Below are positions 23,716 through 32,249 of a DNA stretch of 32,571 bases, piece by piece. The position numbers and the translations under genes were made by a program. The DNA is taken from NCBI GenBank assembly GCA_947487055.1, contig CANKVN010000017.1:1-32571 (forward strand), read 5' to 3'. A model generated the notes under the pieces. It searched no databases, was not told where the DNA came from, and saw nothing but the letters and a program-made list of their open reading frames with translations. Source of the stretch: Flavobacteriales bacterium. Its GTDB lineage: Bacteria; Bacteroidota; Bacteroidia; NS11-12g; UBA955. The stretch's first letter is position 1, and every line of letters begins with the position of its first letter.

Positions 23716-24438
23716 ATGCAAAAAAAGGTATTGTTTCTTTTCATGCTGCTAGAAGCATGGTCACTTTCCGCACAGAATACTGAAAAGGAATCCCGGTTCA
23801 TGCTTGGATTCAATGCAGGCGCAAACTTCAGCAAAAGTGTAAACAGCGATACCTTTCCTCAAAATTTCAGCAAGCGCAACCGTTTGGGCGTGGCCGTTGG
23901 CCTTAGCGGTCTCTATGACCTGAGCAGCAATGCCAGCATTGCCTTTGGCGCCAATTTTATCCAAAAAGGCTATCGGCTATACAACGATACCTTGCCGCAA
24001 AATCCGGATATTGTAAGGAAATTCTGGAGCATGAACATTCCTTTGGGATTGAATTTTAAACAACAGTTCAATGCACAGAATTTCATCATGGAAAAGTTTG
24101 GGGTGGTTGGTAATTTTAATTTCAGGAAAGATTCAACCACGTTATCCAATTCCGATACCCGCACCAGTTTCAAAATTACCGAGCGGGCAGAACGCAACTT
24201 TTATCCCATGTTTTACCTGGGTTTTGCCATGGGTGGGGTTTCTGAAAACAACAACCGGTATGAGATTGGTGTAACCTATACCCAGTCACTTAGCAACGAT
24301 GCCACCATGACCGTTTCTCACGGCACCGACCTAAAACAAAAATTTCCCCTCAATTACCGGGGTGGTTTTTTACAAATTGGTTTCAGTTACTATTTCAACC
24401 TGAGCAACTTTAAGCGCTCAAAAGGTTATTTCTATTGA
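23716..24438 (+). CDS. Outer-membrane beta-barrel protein, PorT-like
   Basis: A 240-aa protein with signal peptide MQKKVLFLFMLLEAWSLSAQ (1-20), then amphipathic strands and turns (FMLGFNAGANFSKS, GVAVGLSGLYDL, SIAFGANFIQKGY, FLQIGFSYYFNL), typical of the 8-stranded PorT-like/outer-membrane barrel family in Bacteroidota. It shares the general pattern, not obvious close identity, with the barrel at 10735. After the last strand a short basic tail (SNFKRSKGYFY) follows. No function can be assigned. It is a single gene with its own promoter and ends 4 bp from the converging ZIP gene. Confidence 0.8.
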   Translation: MQKKVLFLFMLLEAWSLSAQNTEKESRFMLGFNAGANFSKSVNSDTFPQNFSKRNRLGVAVGLSGLYDLSSNASIAFGANFIQKGYRLYNDTLPQNPDIVRKFWSMNIPLGLNFKQQFNAQNFIMEKFGVVGNFNFRKDSTTLSNSDTRTSFKITERAERNFYPMFYLGFAMGGVSENNNRYEIGVTYTQSLSNDATMTVSHGTDLKQKFPLNYRGGFLQIGFSYYFNLSNFKRSKGYFY

Positions 24439-24442
24439 TGGA

Positions 24443-25273
24443 TTAACCCAGTCCTACATCCAGCGCCATCATTATCACAAAACCAAAGATCAGGCCAAGG
24501 GTTGCCTTATCGGTATGCCCATCGCGCTGGGTTTCCGGAATTACTTCTTCCACCACCACATAAATCATGGCTCCTGCAGCAAATGCAAGGGCGTAAGGCA
24601 AAATTGGCTGAGCCAGCATAACCAAAGCAACGCCAAGCACACCGGCAACCGGCTCAACAACACCGCTCAACTGGCCCCACAGAAATGATTTCCAGCGGCT
24701 CAATCCAAACCGGCGCAAGGGAATTGCAACAGCCAGGCCTTCAGGAAAATCCTGAATACCAATGCCGATGGTAAGCGCAATGGCGGCACCCATATCTGCA
24801 CCGGGAAGTCCTTCGGCTACGGCTCCAAAGGCTACACCTACAGCCAATCCTTCGGGAATGTTGTGCAAGGTGATGGCCAATACCAGCAACACGGTTCTGT
24901 TCCAATCTGTTTTCACCCCTTCCCGCTTTTCCATCGGTTCATTAATATGCAGGTGCGGTAAAAATTGATCCAGTCCAAAAATAAATAAGGCTCCGAGTAT
25001 AAATCCTATTGCAACAGGAACCCAGGCCCAATGAGGCGCCCAGGTTAATTCGGCCATTTCAATGGCCGGATTTAACAAACTCCAGAAACTGGCGGCAATC
25101 ATCACCCCTCCGGTAAAACCCAACATGGTATCCATAAATCCCCGCCGGATATCTTTCATGAAAAACACAAAAGAGGCGCCAAATGCGGTTACCAGCCAGG
25201 TAAATATGGTGGCCACCAAGCCCTGCATTATCGGGTGCAACTGGCTAAAAAAATGAATCAGGGTTTCCATCAT
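24443..25273 (-). CDS. ZIP-family metal transporter, GufA/ZIP11 type
   Basis: A 276-aa inner-membrane transporter for divalent metals such as zinc, with about eight helices. Helix 4 has HNIPEGLAVGVAFGA (137-151) with the metal-site His137, Asn138 and Glu141; helix 5 has QDFPEGLAVAIPLR (174-187), where Gln replaces the His of classical ZIPs, as in the GufA/ZIP11 subgroup. A histidine pair in LPHLHINEP (105-113) may bind metal on the loop side. It starts 9 bp after a 57-aa membrane protein gene and shares its promoter at 25462-25469. The metal and the regulation are not evident; no Zur- or Fur-like box was recognised. Confidence 0.9.
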   Translation of the reverse strand: MMETLIHFFSQLHPIMQGLVATIFTWLVTAFGASFVFFMKDIRRGFMDTMLGFTGGVMIAASFWSLLNPAIEMAELTWAPHWAWVPVAIGFILGALFIFGLDQFLPHLHINEPMEKREGVKTDWNRTVLLVLAITLHNIPEGLAVGVAFGAVAEGLPGADMGAAIALTIGIGIQDFPEGLAVAIPLRRFGLSRWKSFLWGQLSGVVEPVAGVLGVALVMLAQPILPYALAFAAGAMIYVVVEEVIPETQRDGHTDKATLGLIFGFVIMMALDVGLG

Positions 25274-25282
25274 GCAATCGGT

Positions 25283-25456
25283 TTAATCTTCAAAGCGCTC
25301 GTAATGCTGATTGTGTTTCTTGGATTCGGTTTCTTTTTGTTTAAACGCTTTCAAAAACAAATATATGGCAACAAATACGACTATCGTTATAATGACTTCC
25401 CAAATAAAGAACTGATTTTTAAATCCCTGGATGGTTATGGAGGTTGTATCACGCAT
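25283..25456 (-). CDS. Small single-helix membrane protein upstream of the ZIP transporter
   Basis: A 57-aa open frame from ATG 25456 to TAA 25283. It begins MRDTTSITIQGFKNQFF, has one hydrophobic helix at about 18-36 (IWEVIITIVVFVAIYLFL) and a charged tail ending KKHNQHYERFED. Support: it fills what would otherwise be a 255-bp gap, it starts 5 nt after a perfect -7 box (TACATTTG), and it ends 9 bp before the ZIP gene on the same strand. It resembles no family I know. A role as an accessory subunit or regulator of the transporter is inference; it may also act alone. The histidines and acidic residues in the tail could bind metal. Confidence 0.65.
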   Translation of the reverse strand: MRDTTSITIQGFKNQFFIWEVIITIVVFVAIYLFLKAFKQKETESKKHNQHYERFED

Positions 25457-25461
25457 TGATA

Positions 25462-25469
25462 CAAATGTA
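25462..25469 (-). promoter_or_regulatory. -7 promoter box TACATTTG for the small membrane protein-ZIP pair
   Basis: Perfect TAnnTTTG on the minus strand ending 5 nt before the ATG at 25456. It points away from the dipeptidase gene and supports the 57-aa frame as a real first gene. Confidence 0.55.
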
Positions 25470-25528
25470 TAAAAGTTATGTCATTTCTATTACTGAAAAT
25501 GTGATACCTGCTGTAAATTGCGGCCACT

Positions 25529-26899
25529 ATGAGCCAAACGACATATATAGAACAACATAAAGACCGTTTCCTCCACGAACTATTTGATTTGCTGAGAATC
25601 CCCAGCATCAGTGCTGACAGCGCTTTTACCGGTGATGTACGCAAATGTGCGGAAGCCGTTGCAGACCACCTCAGCAAAGCTGGTGCCGACAATGTTTCTA
25701 TCGAAGAAACTGCCGGACATCCCATCGTTTATGGTGAGAAAATTGTAAATCCATCATGGCCAACCGTATTAATCTACGGCCATTATGACGTGCAGCCTAG
25801 CGCTCCGGATAATTTGTGGATTACACCGGCATTTGAACCAACAGTTCGTGATGGAAAAATCTATGCACGTGGCGCGGCGGATGACAAAGGTCAGTTTTTC
25901 ATGCATGTTAAAGCTTTTGAAACCATGGTTCAAACCGGCACATTGACCTGCAATGTTAAATTCATGATCGAAGGAGAAGAAGAAGTAGGCAGCGGAAACC
26001 TGGGCCCCTACTGCGTTTCCAACCGGGATAAACTGAAAGCGGATGTAATTCTGATAAGCGATACTTCCATGGTTGCAAACGATGTGCCTTCCATTGATAT
26101 TGGCTTACGTGGCCTTTCTTATGTAGAAGTTGAAGTTACCGGCCCCAACCGCGATTTACACAGCGGAGTTTATGGTGGCGCAGTAGCCAATCCCATCAAT
26201 GCTCTTTGCAGCATGATTGCCAGCTTGCACGATGAAAACAGACACATCACCATCCCCGGTTTCTATGAAGATGTGCTGGAAACATCTGCGGCAGACAGAG
26301 AAGCCATGTCCGGCATTCCGTTTGATCTGGAAGCCTACAAAAAAGACCTGGCTGTTAATGATGTATACGGAGAAAAAGGTTTTAGCACCATAGAGCGCAC
26401 CGGCATTCGTCCAACATTGGATGTAAATGGTATTTGGGGTGGATACACCGGCGAAGGCAGCAAAACCGTTTTGCCCAGCAAAGCATTTGCAAAAATCAGC
26501 ATGCGACTTGTGCCAAACCAAAGCAGTGAGGCCATTACCGAGATATTTAAGAATCATTTTGAAAAAATAGCGCCTCCCGGCATCCGTGTTGAGGTAAGGC
26601 CTCACCACGGTGGCGAACCTGTACTAACGCCAACAACAAGCATTGCCTACAAAGCCGCTGCTGCTGCCATGAATGACACCTTTGGAAAACAACCCATTCC
26701 AACCCGTGGAGGTGGCAGTATTCCAATCGTAGCCTTGTTTGAAAAAGAACTTCAAACCAAAGTGGTTTTAATGGGATTTGGCCTGGACAGCGACGCCCTG
26801 CATTCTCCCAATGAACATTACGGCATTTTCAACTATTTAAAAGGCATTGAAACCATCCCGCGCTTCTTCCATCATTTTGCTGAAATGAACAAAGCCTGA
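25529..26899 (+). CDS. M20-family dipeptidase
   Basis: A 456-aa zinc dipeptidase of the CNDP/PepV-like M20 group. Metal and catalytic motifs: LIYGHYDVQP (81-90; His85, catalytic Asp87), YARGAADDKGQ (112-122), FMIEGEEEVGS (145-155, catalytic and metal-binding glutamates), the dimerisation-domain DLHSGVYGG, TRGGGSIPIV, and the C-terminal metal His in HSPNEHYGI. No signal peptide, so cytosolic peptide degradation is likely. The Rel/SpoT gene follows after 9 bp on the same strand, so they may share a transcript. No perfect -7 box is seen in the 72 bp upstream. Confidence 0.93.
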   Translation: MSQTTYIEQHKDRFLHELFDLLRIPSISADSAFTGDVRKCAEAVADHLSKAGADNVSIEETAGHPIVYGEKIVNPSWPTVLIYGHYDVQPSAPDNLWITPAFEPTVRDGKIYARGAADDKGQFFMHVKAFETMVQTGTLTCNVKFMIEGEEEVGSGNLGPYCVSNRDKLKADVILISDTSMVANDVPSIDIGLRGLSYVEVEVTGPNRDLHSGVYGGAVANPINALCSMIASLHDENRHITIPGFYEDVLETSAADREAMSGIPFDLEAYKKDLAVNDVYGEKGFSTIERTGIRPTLDVNGIWGGYTGEGSKTVLPSKAFAKISMRLVPNQSSEAITEIFKNHFEKIAPPGIRVEVRPHHGGEPVLTPTTSIAYKAAAAAMNDTFGKQPIPTRGGGSIPIVALFEKELQTKVVLMGFGLDSDALHSPNEHYGIFNYLKGIETIPRFFHHFAEMNKA

Positions 26900-26908
26900 T
26901 TTTAAGTC

Positions 26909-29131
26909 ATGCCATTACTGGAGGGAGAAACCTACGAAATTTACCGTACCGAATTGCTAAAGCGGTACAAGCACTTGTTGCGTTCGCTTGGCAAAGATGT
27001 ACCCAGGGAAAAACTCAACCAGTTAAGGGAAGCTTTTGACCTGGCAGCCCGCTCTCACGAAGGGATGGTTAGGAAAAGTGGTGAACCTTATATTTTTCAT
27101 CCGCTGGCGGTAGCCCAAATTGCGGTTGGCGAGTTAGGCCTTGGCCCAACTAGTGCCATCTGCGCGCTGCTGCATGACGTGGTGGAAGACACCGAAATCA
27201 CACTTGAAGATATTGAGCACCGCTTTGGTGCCAAAGTAGCTTCTATTATTGATGGACTAACCAAAATTAGTACCGTATTCGATAATGTAGACAAGGAACA
27301 CAGCATACAGGCAGAGAACTTCAAAAAAATGCTCCTTACGCTGGGAGAAGATTTGAGGGTAATCTTGATAAAATTGTGCGATCGACTGCACAACATGCGT
27401 ACATTGGGCTCGGTAAGTGAAAACACCAAACTAAAAATAGCATCGGAAACTACGTATATATACGCTCCACTTGCCCACCGTTTGGGTTTAAACGCCATCA
27501 AATCCGAAATGGAAGACCTGGCATTGAAATTTACAGAGCCTGAACTGTACCGTGAAATCTCCAGAAAACTTGCAGAAACCAAAATAGCAAGACAACGGTA
27601 TATCCGGGAGTTTATAGAACCACTGAAATCAGAACTGGAAAAAACCGACCTGAAAATTGTAGAAATTAAGGGCAGACCCAAAAGCATTTTTGGCATTGCC
27701 CGAAAAATGAAGGTTCAGGAAATACCTTTTGAAGAGGTGTATGATGTTTTCGCTATACGCGTAATCATTGATTCTCCCCTGTTTCTGGAAAAAGCCGATT
27801 GTTGGAAAGTTTACTCGATCATAACTGACCAATACCGAAGTCATGGAAACCGCCTGCGCGATTGGCTGAGCCAGCCAAAAAGCAATGGTTATGAAGCGTT
27901 GCACGCAACGGTTTTAGGGCCCAAAGGCAGATGGGTTGAGGTTCAAATTCGCAGCAAACGGATGAATGACGTTGCCGAACGCGGTTTGGCCGCACATTGG
28001 CGTTATAAAGAAGGCGACAGCAGCACAACACCGCAGGATCAGGCTTTTGAAAACTGGCTGGCAAATGTGAAAGACACCCTGGAAAACCATGACCTGAGTG
28101 CCCTTGAATTGGTTAGCGAATTTAGGTTTAGCTTACTTGGCGAAGAGATATACCTGTTTACGCCGAAAGGTGACGTAAAGAACCTACCCTTGGGAGGAAC
28201 TGCACTGGATTTCGCGTTTGCCGTTCACAGCCAGGTGGGCCTCCATACCATTGGTGCCAAGGTAAACAACAAACTGGTTTCCATTAACCATGTGTTAAAA
28301 AACGGCGATATAGTAGAAATCCTAACCACCCAAAAACCACGGGCCAACGCCGGCTGGCTGGATCAGGTTAAAACAGGCAAGGCCAGAAGCAAAATCAGGG
28401 AATACCTGAAACTGGAAAAAACACGCATGGCTGGGCTTGGAAAAGAAATGATGGAGCGTAAGTTTAAGAGCCAAAATGAGGTACTAAACGATAAAAACAT
28501 ACAACGCCTCATTAAGCATTTTCAAACCGCTACTGTTGCAGAATTTTACCATAAAATTGCCAATGGCGATATCAAAAGTGATAAAATTCACCTGAAAGAA
28601 ATCCTGCAAAAACCTGCAGTAGCCAAAAAAGAAACCACCAAAGCGCCTGTTAAAAAACAAGTGGCAAAAAGCAAAGGCTTAATTGTTATTGGTGATGATT
28701 ATGAAATGTCCTACAACCTTGCCAAATGCTGTAATCCATTACCCGGCGACCCGATTTTTGGTTTTATCACTGTCGGAGAAGGCGTTAAAATACACCGAAC
28801 CAATTGCCCAAACGCACAACGATTAATGAGTCAGTATGGCTACCGTATCATTGCCGCATCCTGGAGAACAGATGGTTATGAAAAGCCTTTCGAAGCAATC
28901 CTTTCGGTTAGCGGTATTGATGATGTAGGTATCGTAAGTAAAATCACTGACATCATTTCCAAGGATATGGAAGTAAACATGCGCAGTATCAATATACAGG
29001 CGAAAGAAATTGAAGGTACATTTGAAGGTCGTTTGGAAGTGTTGCTGCACAGCAAAGCCCACCTGGATTTATTGATGGAAAAAATACAAGCCACACACCA
29101 GTATATTCAGGTAAAGCGCTTAGATGCCTGA
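26909..29131 (+). CDS. Bifunctional (p)ppGpp synthetase/hydrolase, Rel/SpoT
   Basis: A 740-aa stringent-response enzyme that makes and degrades (p)ppGpp. Hydrolase domain: HD-type residues His50, His64 (HPLAVAQ), His89-Asp90 (LLHDVVEDT) and Asp158 (KLCDRLHNMR), all intact. Synthetase domain: GRPKSIFGIARKM (255-267), the RLRDWL motif (315-320) at the position of RxKD of bifunctional enzymes rather than ExDD of RelA, NGYEALHATV (326-335) and EVQIRSKRMNDVAERGLAAHW. A TGS domain (about 412-472) and a C-terminal ACT domain (about 660-740) regulate it. Both activities should be present. It lies 9 bp after a dipeptidase gene. Confidence 0.95.
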   Translation: MPLLEGETYEIYRTELLKRYKHLLRSLGKDVPREKLNQLREAFDLAARSHEGMVRKSGEPYIFHPLAVAQIAVGELGLGPTSAICALLHDVVEDTEITLEDIEHRFGAKVASIIDGLTKISTVFDNVDKEHSIQAENFKKMLLTLGEDLRVILIKLCDRLHNMRTLGSVSENTKLKIASETTYIYAPLAHRLGLNAIKSEMEDLALKFTEPELYREISRKLAETKIARQRYIREFIEPLKSELEKTDLKIVEIKGRPKSIFGIARKMKVQEIPFEEVYDVFAIRVIIDSPLFLEKADCWKVYSIITDQYRSHGNRLRDWLSQPKSNGYEALHATVLGPKGRWVEVQIRSKRMNDVAERGLAAHWRYKEGDSSTTPQDQAFENWLANVKDTLENHDLSALELVSEFRFSLLGEEIYLFTPKGDVKNLPLGGTALDFAFAVHSQVGLHTIGAKVNNKLVSINHVLKNGDIVEILTTQKPRANAGWLDQVKTGKARSKIREYLKLEKTRMAGLGKEMMERKFKSQNEVLNDKNIQRLIKHFQTATVAEFYHKIANGDIKSDKIHLKEILQKPAVAKKETTKAPVKKQVAKSKGLIVIGDDYEMSYNLAKCCNPLPGDPIFGFITVGEGVKIHRTNCPNAQRLMSQYGYRIIAASWRTDGYEKPFEAILSVSGIDDVGIVSKITDIISKDMEVNMRSINIQAKEIEGTFEGRLEVLLHSKAHLDLLMEKIQATHQYIQVKRLDA

Positions 29132-29188
29132 TGCTACAAGCGATCTACATCAAAATCGTTCATTACAACTAACCAAAAATCAATAACC

Positions 29189-29680
29189 ATGAACCAAACC
29201 CATTTACACCTGCTCACCAATCACCTGCCCATACTGGGATTTTTCTTTTCAGTAATCCTGCTGTTGTGGGGTATACTGGCGAAATCAAAAACCACCATCA
29301 TGGCAACCGCAGTTGTTGTTTTTCTGAGTGCAGCCGGCGGTATGGTGGCCAACAACACCGGTGAAGCTGCAGAAGAGCAACTGGAACAAATTAATGGCAT
29401 TTCCCATGCGGCTATTCATGAACATGAAGAGGCTGCTGAAGCAGCGGTTCCATTCATTATTGCTTCAGGCATATTGTCGCTGGCAATGTTGTTTTTCAGC
29501 CTTAAAAACCACCGTTTCAGCAATATCACCCAGTGGTTGTTGCTGGCCAGTGTTGCAATTGGCTCTGTATTATCGGCACGTGCAGGGTTTATGGGAGGAA
29601 AAATAAGGCATTCACAGGAAATTGGAGACACCTTCCCGGCCCAACAAGAGAAAGAGCATCAGGACGAAGAGAAAGATTAA
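29189..29680 (+). CDS. Four-helix membrane protein with conserved-looking histidines, function unknown
   Basis: A 163-aa inner-membrane protein with helices at about 13-31, 36-55, 86-104 and 113-131. The layout resembles DUF2231-like four-helix proteins: HLHLLTNHLPI at the N-terminus (His5, His7, His12) and SHAAIHEHEEAAE (His73, His77, His79) between helices 2 and 3, with TGEAAEEQ after helix 2. Histidines at helix ends suggest haem or metal binding, as inference. The tail (140-163) is highly charged. It has its own 57-bp gap after the Rel/SpoT gene, no clear -7 box, and ends before a strong bidirectional terminator. Confidence 0.75.
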   Translation: MNQTHLHLLTNHLPILGFFFSVILLLWGILAKSKTTIMATAVVVFLSAAGGMVANNTGEAAEEQLEQINGISHAAIHEHEEAAEAAVPFIIASGILSLAMLFFSLKNHRFSNITQWLLLASVAIGSVLSARAGFMGGKIRHSQEIGDTFPAQQEKEHQDEEKD

Positions 29681-29697
29681 TACGGTTTATCAACCAT

Positions 29698-29729
29698 AAA
29701 AAAAGCGCCACTTTTGCGGCGCTTTTTTT
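29698..29729. terminator. Bidirectional intrinsic terminator
   Basis: A 12-bp stem (29698-29709 with 29718-29729) with core GCGCC/GGCGC, an 8-nt loop and A/T tracts on both sides, so it terminates the four-helix protein gene on the plus strand and the ATP synthase operon on the minus strand, 21 bp past atpG. Confidence 0.9.
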
Positions 29730-29749
29730 TATTAAATGTTTTTGGTTGA

Positions 29750-30637
29750 TTAGCCTTCCAATGCTGCTACACCGCCCACAATCTCGCTGATTTCGCGGGT
29801 AATGGCTGCCTGACGAGCCTGGTTGTAGGCCAGTTTAAGGCCAAACAACAACTCTCCGGCATTTTCCGTGGCTTTATCCATGGATACCATCCTTGCTCCA
29901 TGTTCAGAAGCCAGTGAATCCAACATGGCGCGGTAAATCTGGGTTTTAACACTTCTTGGTATCAACTCCTCCAGAATCTGCACCTTGTTTGGTTCAAAAA
30001 GGTATTCATTTAGCTGTGCTGACTTTGCTTCTTGCGAAACTTTTTGTGTCATTACAGGCAGTATCACCTCATTGGTCAGTATTTGTGTTGCCGCATTCTT
30101 AAACTGGTTGAAAACAAGTTCTACCTGATCATAAACACCACTGCGGAATTCCTGCAAAACATGGTCACCAATTTCGAAAGCCTTGTTGGCATCCAAAACC
30201 GGCAGAACCTGCATATAATCGGTGTTTACATCATATTTCAATTTGCGCAAAAACTCTGCCCCTTTCTTACCAATGCACAACAAGGTAACATTCCCGGCTT
30301 TATGCTGTTCAGCATATTTTTCAGCAATCAATAAACGTGTACGCTTGATAACATTGGCATTGAAAGCTCCACACAATCCCCTGTCGCTGGTAATTACCAC
30401 CAACAATACCTTTTTAACATCGCGGGATTGAAAATATACGGCAAGCTTATCATCTTCAATGCTATCCTGAAGGTTAGCCATAATGCCACGAAGCTTTTCA
30501 GCATAGGGCCTCATGCGCACAATGGCATCACTGGCTTTTCTAAGCTTTGTCGCACTCACCAGTTTCATAGCCTTGGTGATCTGCTGTGTGCTTATGGTGG
30601 ATGAAATCCTGCTGCGTATTTCTTTCTGACTTGGCAT
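29750..30637 (-). CDS. atpG: F1 ATP synthase gamma subunit
   Basis: A 295-aa central-stalk subunit that couples proton flow through F0 to catalysis in F1. The N-terminal coiled-coil helix (EIRSRISSTISTQQITKAMK to SATKLRKA) and the C-terminal helix (AYNQARQAAITREISEIVGG) are typical, as is the middle ITSDRGLCGAFNANV. It is the last gene of a delta-alpha-gamma run, 19 bp after atpA, and is closed by a strong terminator, so beta and epsilon must be encoded elsewhere, which is usual in Bacteroidota. Confidence 0.97.
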   Translation of the reverse strand: MPSQKEIRSRISSTISTQQITKAMKLVSATKLRKASDAIVRMRPYAEKLRGIMANLQDSIEDDKLAVYFQSRDVKKVLLVVITSDRGLCGAFNANVIKRTRLLIAEKYAEQHKAGNVTLLCIGKKGAEFLRKLKYDVNTDYMQVLPVLDANKAFEIGDHVLQEFRSGVYDQVELVFNQFKNAATQILTNEVILPVMTQKVSQEAKSAQLNEYLFEPNKVQILEELIPRSVKTQIYRAMLDSLASEHGARMVSMDKATENAGELLFGLKLAYNQARQAAITREISEIVGGVAALEG

Positions 30638-30656
30638 GTTATCCGGTTATCAGGAA

Positions 30657-32237
30657 TTAGGCGCGATAGGCTTTTGCAACTTCTTTACCTGCAGCTCCGA
30701 GAACAGCGGTAACACTGTCATCAATTTTGCCGGAACGCAATTGGTCGAGGACATCCTTGTGTTTGTTTTCCAGGTAATCCAGGTATGCGGTTTCAAATTC
30801 GCGCACTTTGTTTACCGGAATTTCGCGCAACTGATTGCTGGTTCCCAAGTAAATAATGGCAATTTGTTTTTCCACGCTTACCGGAGAAAACTGGTGTTGT
30901 TTCAGCAATTCTACGTTGCGTGAACCTTTATCCAAAACTGCTTTTGTGGCAGCATCCAGATCAGAACCAAACTTGGCAAATGCTTCCAGTTCGCGGGACT
31001 GAGCCTGGTCAAGTTTCAAGGTACCTGCTACCTTTTTCATGGACTTGATTTGTGCATTACCACCCACACGGCTTACAGAGATACCCACGTTAATCGCTGG
31101 ACGAACACCTGAGTTAAACAGGTTTGATTCCAGGAATATCTGACCATCGGTAATGGAAATCACGTTGGTAGGAATATACGCAGATACATCACCCGCCTGT
31201 GTTTCAATAATAGGCAATGCAGTCAATGAACCTCCACCCTTTACTTTGCCTTGCAGGCTTGGCGGAAGGTCATTCATTTTTTCGGTAATTTCGGTGTTGG
31301 CATTCAACTTACATGCACGCTCTAGCAAGCGGCTGTGCAGGTAAAATACATCACCGGGATATGCTTCACGTCCTGGTGGGCGACGCAGCAAAAGTGATAC
31401 TTCGCGGTAGGCTACAGCTTGCTTTGACAAATCGTCATATACAACCAATGCTGGCAGACCCAAATCGCGGAAATATTCACCAATAGCAGCACCCGCCATA
31501 GGGGCAAAAAACTGCAATGGCGCTGGCGCTGAAGCAGGGGCTGAAACCACTACGGTGTAGGGCATAGCTCCATTTTCTTCCAAAGACTTCACAACCTGTT
31601 TTACGGTAGATTCTTTCTGACCGCAAGCCACATAAATGCAGAATACAGGCTGGCCTTTTTCGTAAAATTCTTTTTGGTTGATGATGGTATCCAACGCAAT
31701 GGTGGTTTTACCGGTTTGGCGGTCACCGATAATCAATTCGCGCTGTCCACGACCAATAGGAATCATTGCATCAATCGCTTTGATACCGGTTTGGAGTGGT
31801 TCTTTTACCGGCTCGCGGAATAAAACACCAGGAGCTTTTCGCTCCAAAGGCATTTCAAACAATTCGCCAGAGATAGGACCTTTACCATCGATGGTTTCTC
31901 CCAAGGTATTCACAACGCGGCCAAGCATGCCATGACCAACATTGATACTGGCAATTTTACCGGTGCGTTTTACCTTGTCACCTTCTTTAATATCGGTGCT
32001 GTTTCCCATTAATACCGCACCTACGTTATCTTCTTCAAGGTTAAGTGCTACAGCACGAATGCCGTTGCTAAATTCTACGAGTTCACCACTCTGAACGCCA
32101 TACAACCCGAAAATACGGGCAATACCGTCCCCTACTTGGAGTACGGTTCCTACTTCTTCAAGATTGGCAGCACCGCTAAATCCGGAAATTTGTTCCTTGA
32201 GGATGCTGGATACTTCATCAGGCCTTATTTGTGACAT
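30657..32237 (-). CDS. atpA: F1 ATP synthase alpha subunit
   Basis: A 526-aa subunit of the F1 hexamer, with non-catalytic nucleotide sites. The P-loop GDRQTGKT is at 171-178, followed by [22 protein letters not shown]-type residues around 265-290 that include the arginine-finger region family segment, and [20 protein letters not shown]. Length is normal with no break. It lies 12 bp after atpH and 19 bp before atpG in the same operon. Confidence 0.98.
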   Translation of the reverse strand: MSQIRPDEVSSILKEQISGFSGAANLEEVGTVLQVGDGIARIFGLYGVQSGELVEFSNGIRAVALNLEEDNVGAVLMGNSTDIKEGDKVKRTGKIASINVGHGMLGRVVNTLGETIDGKGPISGELFEMPLERKAPGVLFREPVKEPLQTGIKAIDAMIPIGRGQRELIIGDRQTGKTTIALDTIINQKEFYEKGQPVFCIYVACGQKESTVKQVVKSLEENGAMPYTVVVSAPASAPAPLQFFAPMAGAAIGEYFRDLGLPALVVYDDLSKQAVAYREVSLLLRRPPGREAYPGDVFYLHSRLLERACKLNANTEITEKMNDLPPSLQGKVKGGGSLTALPIIETQAGDVSAYIPTNVISITDGQIFLESNLFNSGVRPAINVGISVSRVGGNAQIKSMKKVAGTLKLDQAQSRELEAFAKFGSDLDAATKAVLDKGSRNVELLKQHQFSPVSVEKQIAIIYLGTSNQLREIPVNKVREFETAYLDYLENKHKDVLDQLRSGKIDDSVTAVLGAAGKEVAKAYRA

Positions 32238-32249
32238 TATGCTGTTATT

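Noticed and set aside
25235-25459. 74-aa plus-strand open frame with a hydrophobic stretch
   Set aside because: It is antisense to the 57-aa minus-strand frame and to the ZIP start; the minus frame has the promoter, spacing and operon context.
27097-27696. 199-aa minus-strand frame inside the Rel/SpoT gene
   Set aside because: Low-complexity Ser/Leu-rich shadow of conserved catalytic sequence on the other strand.
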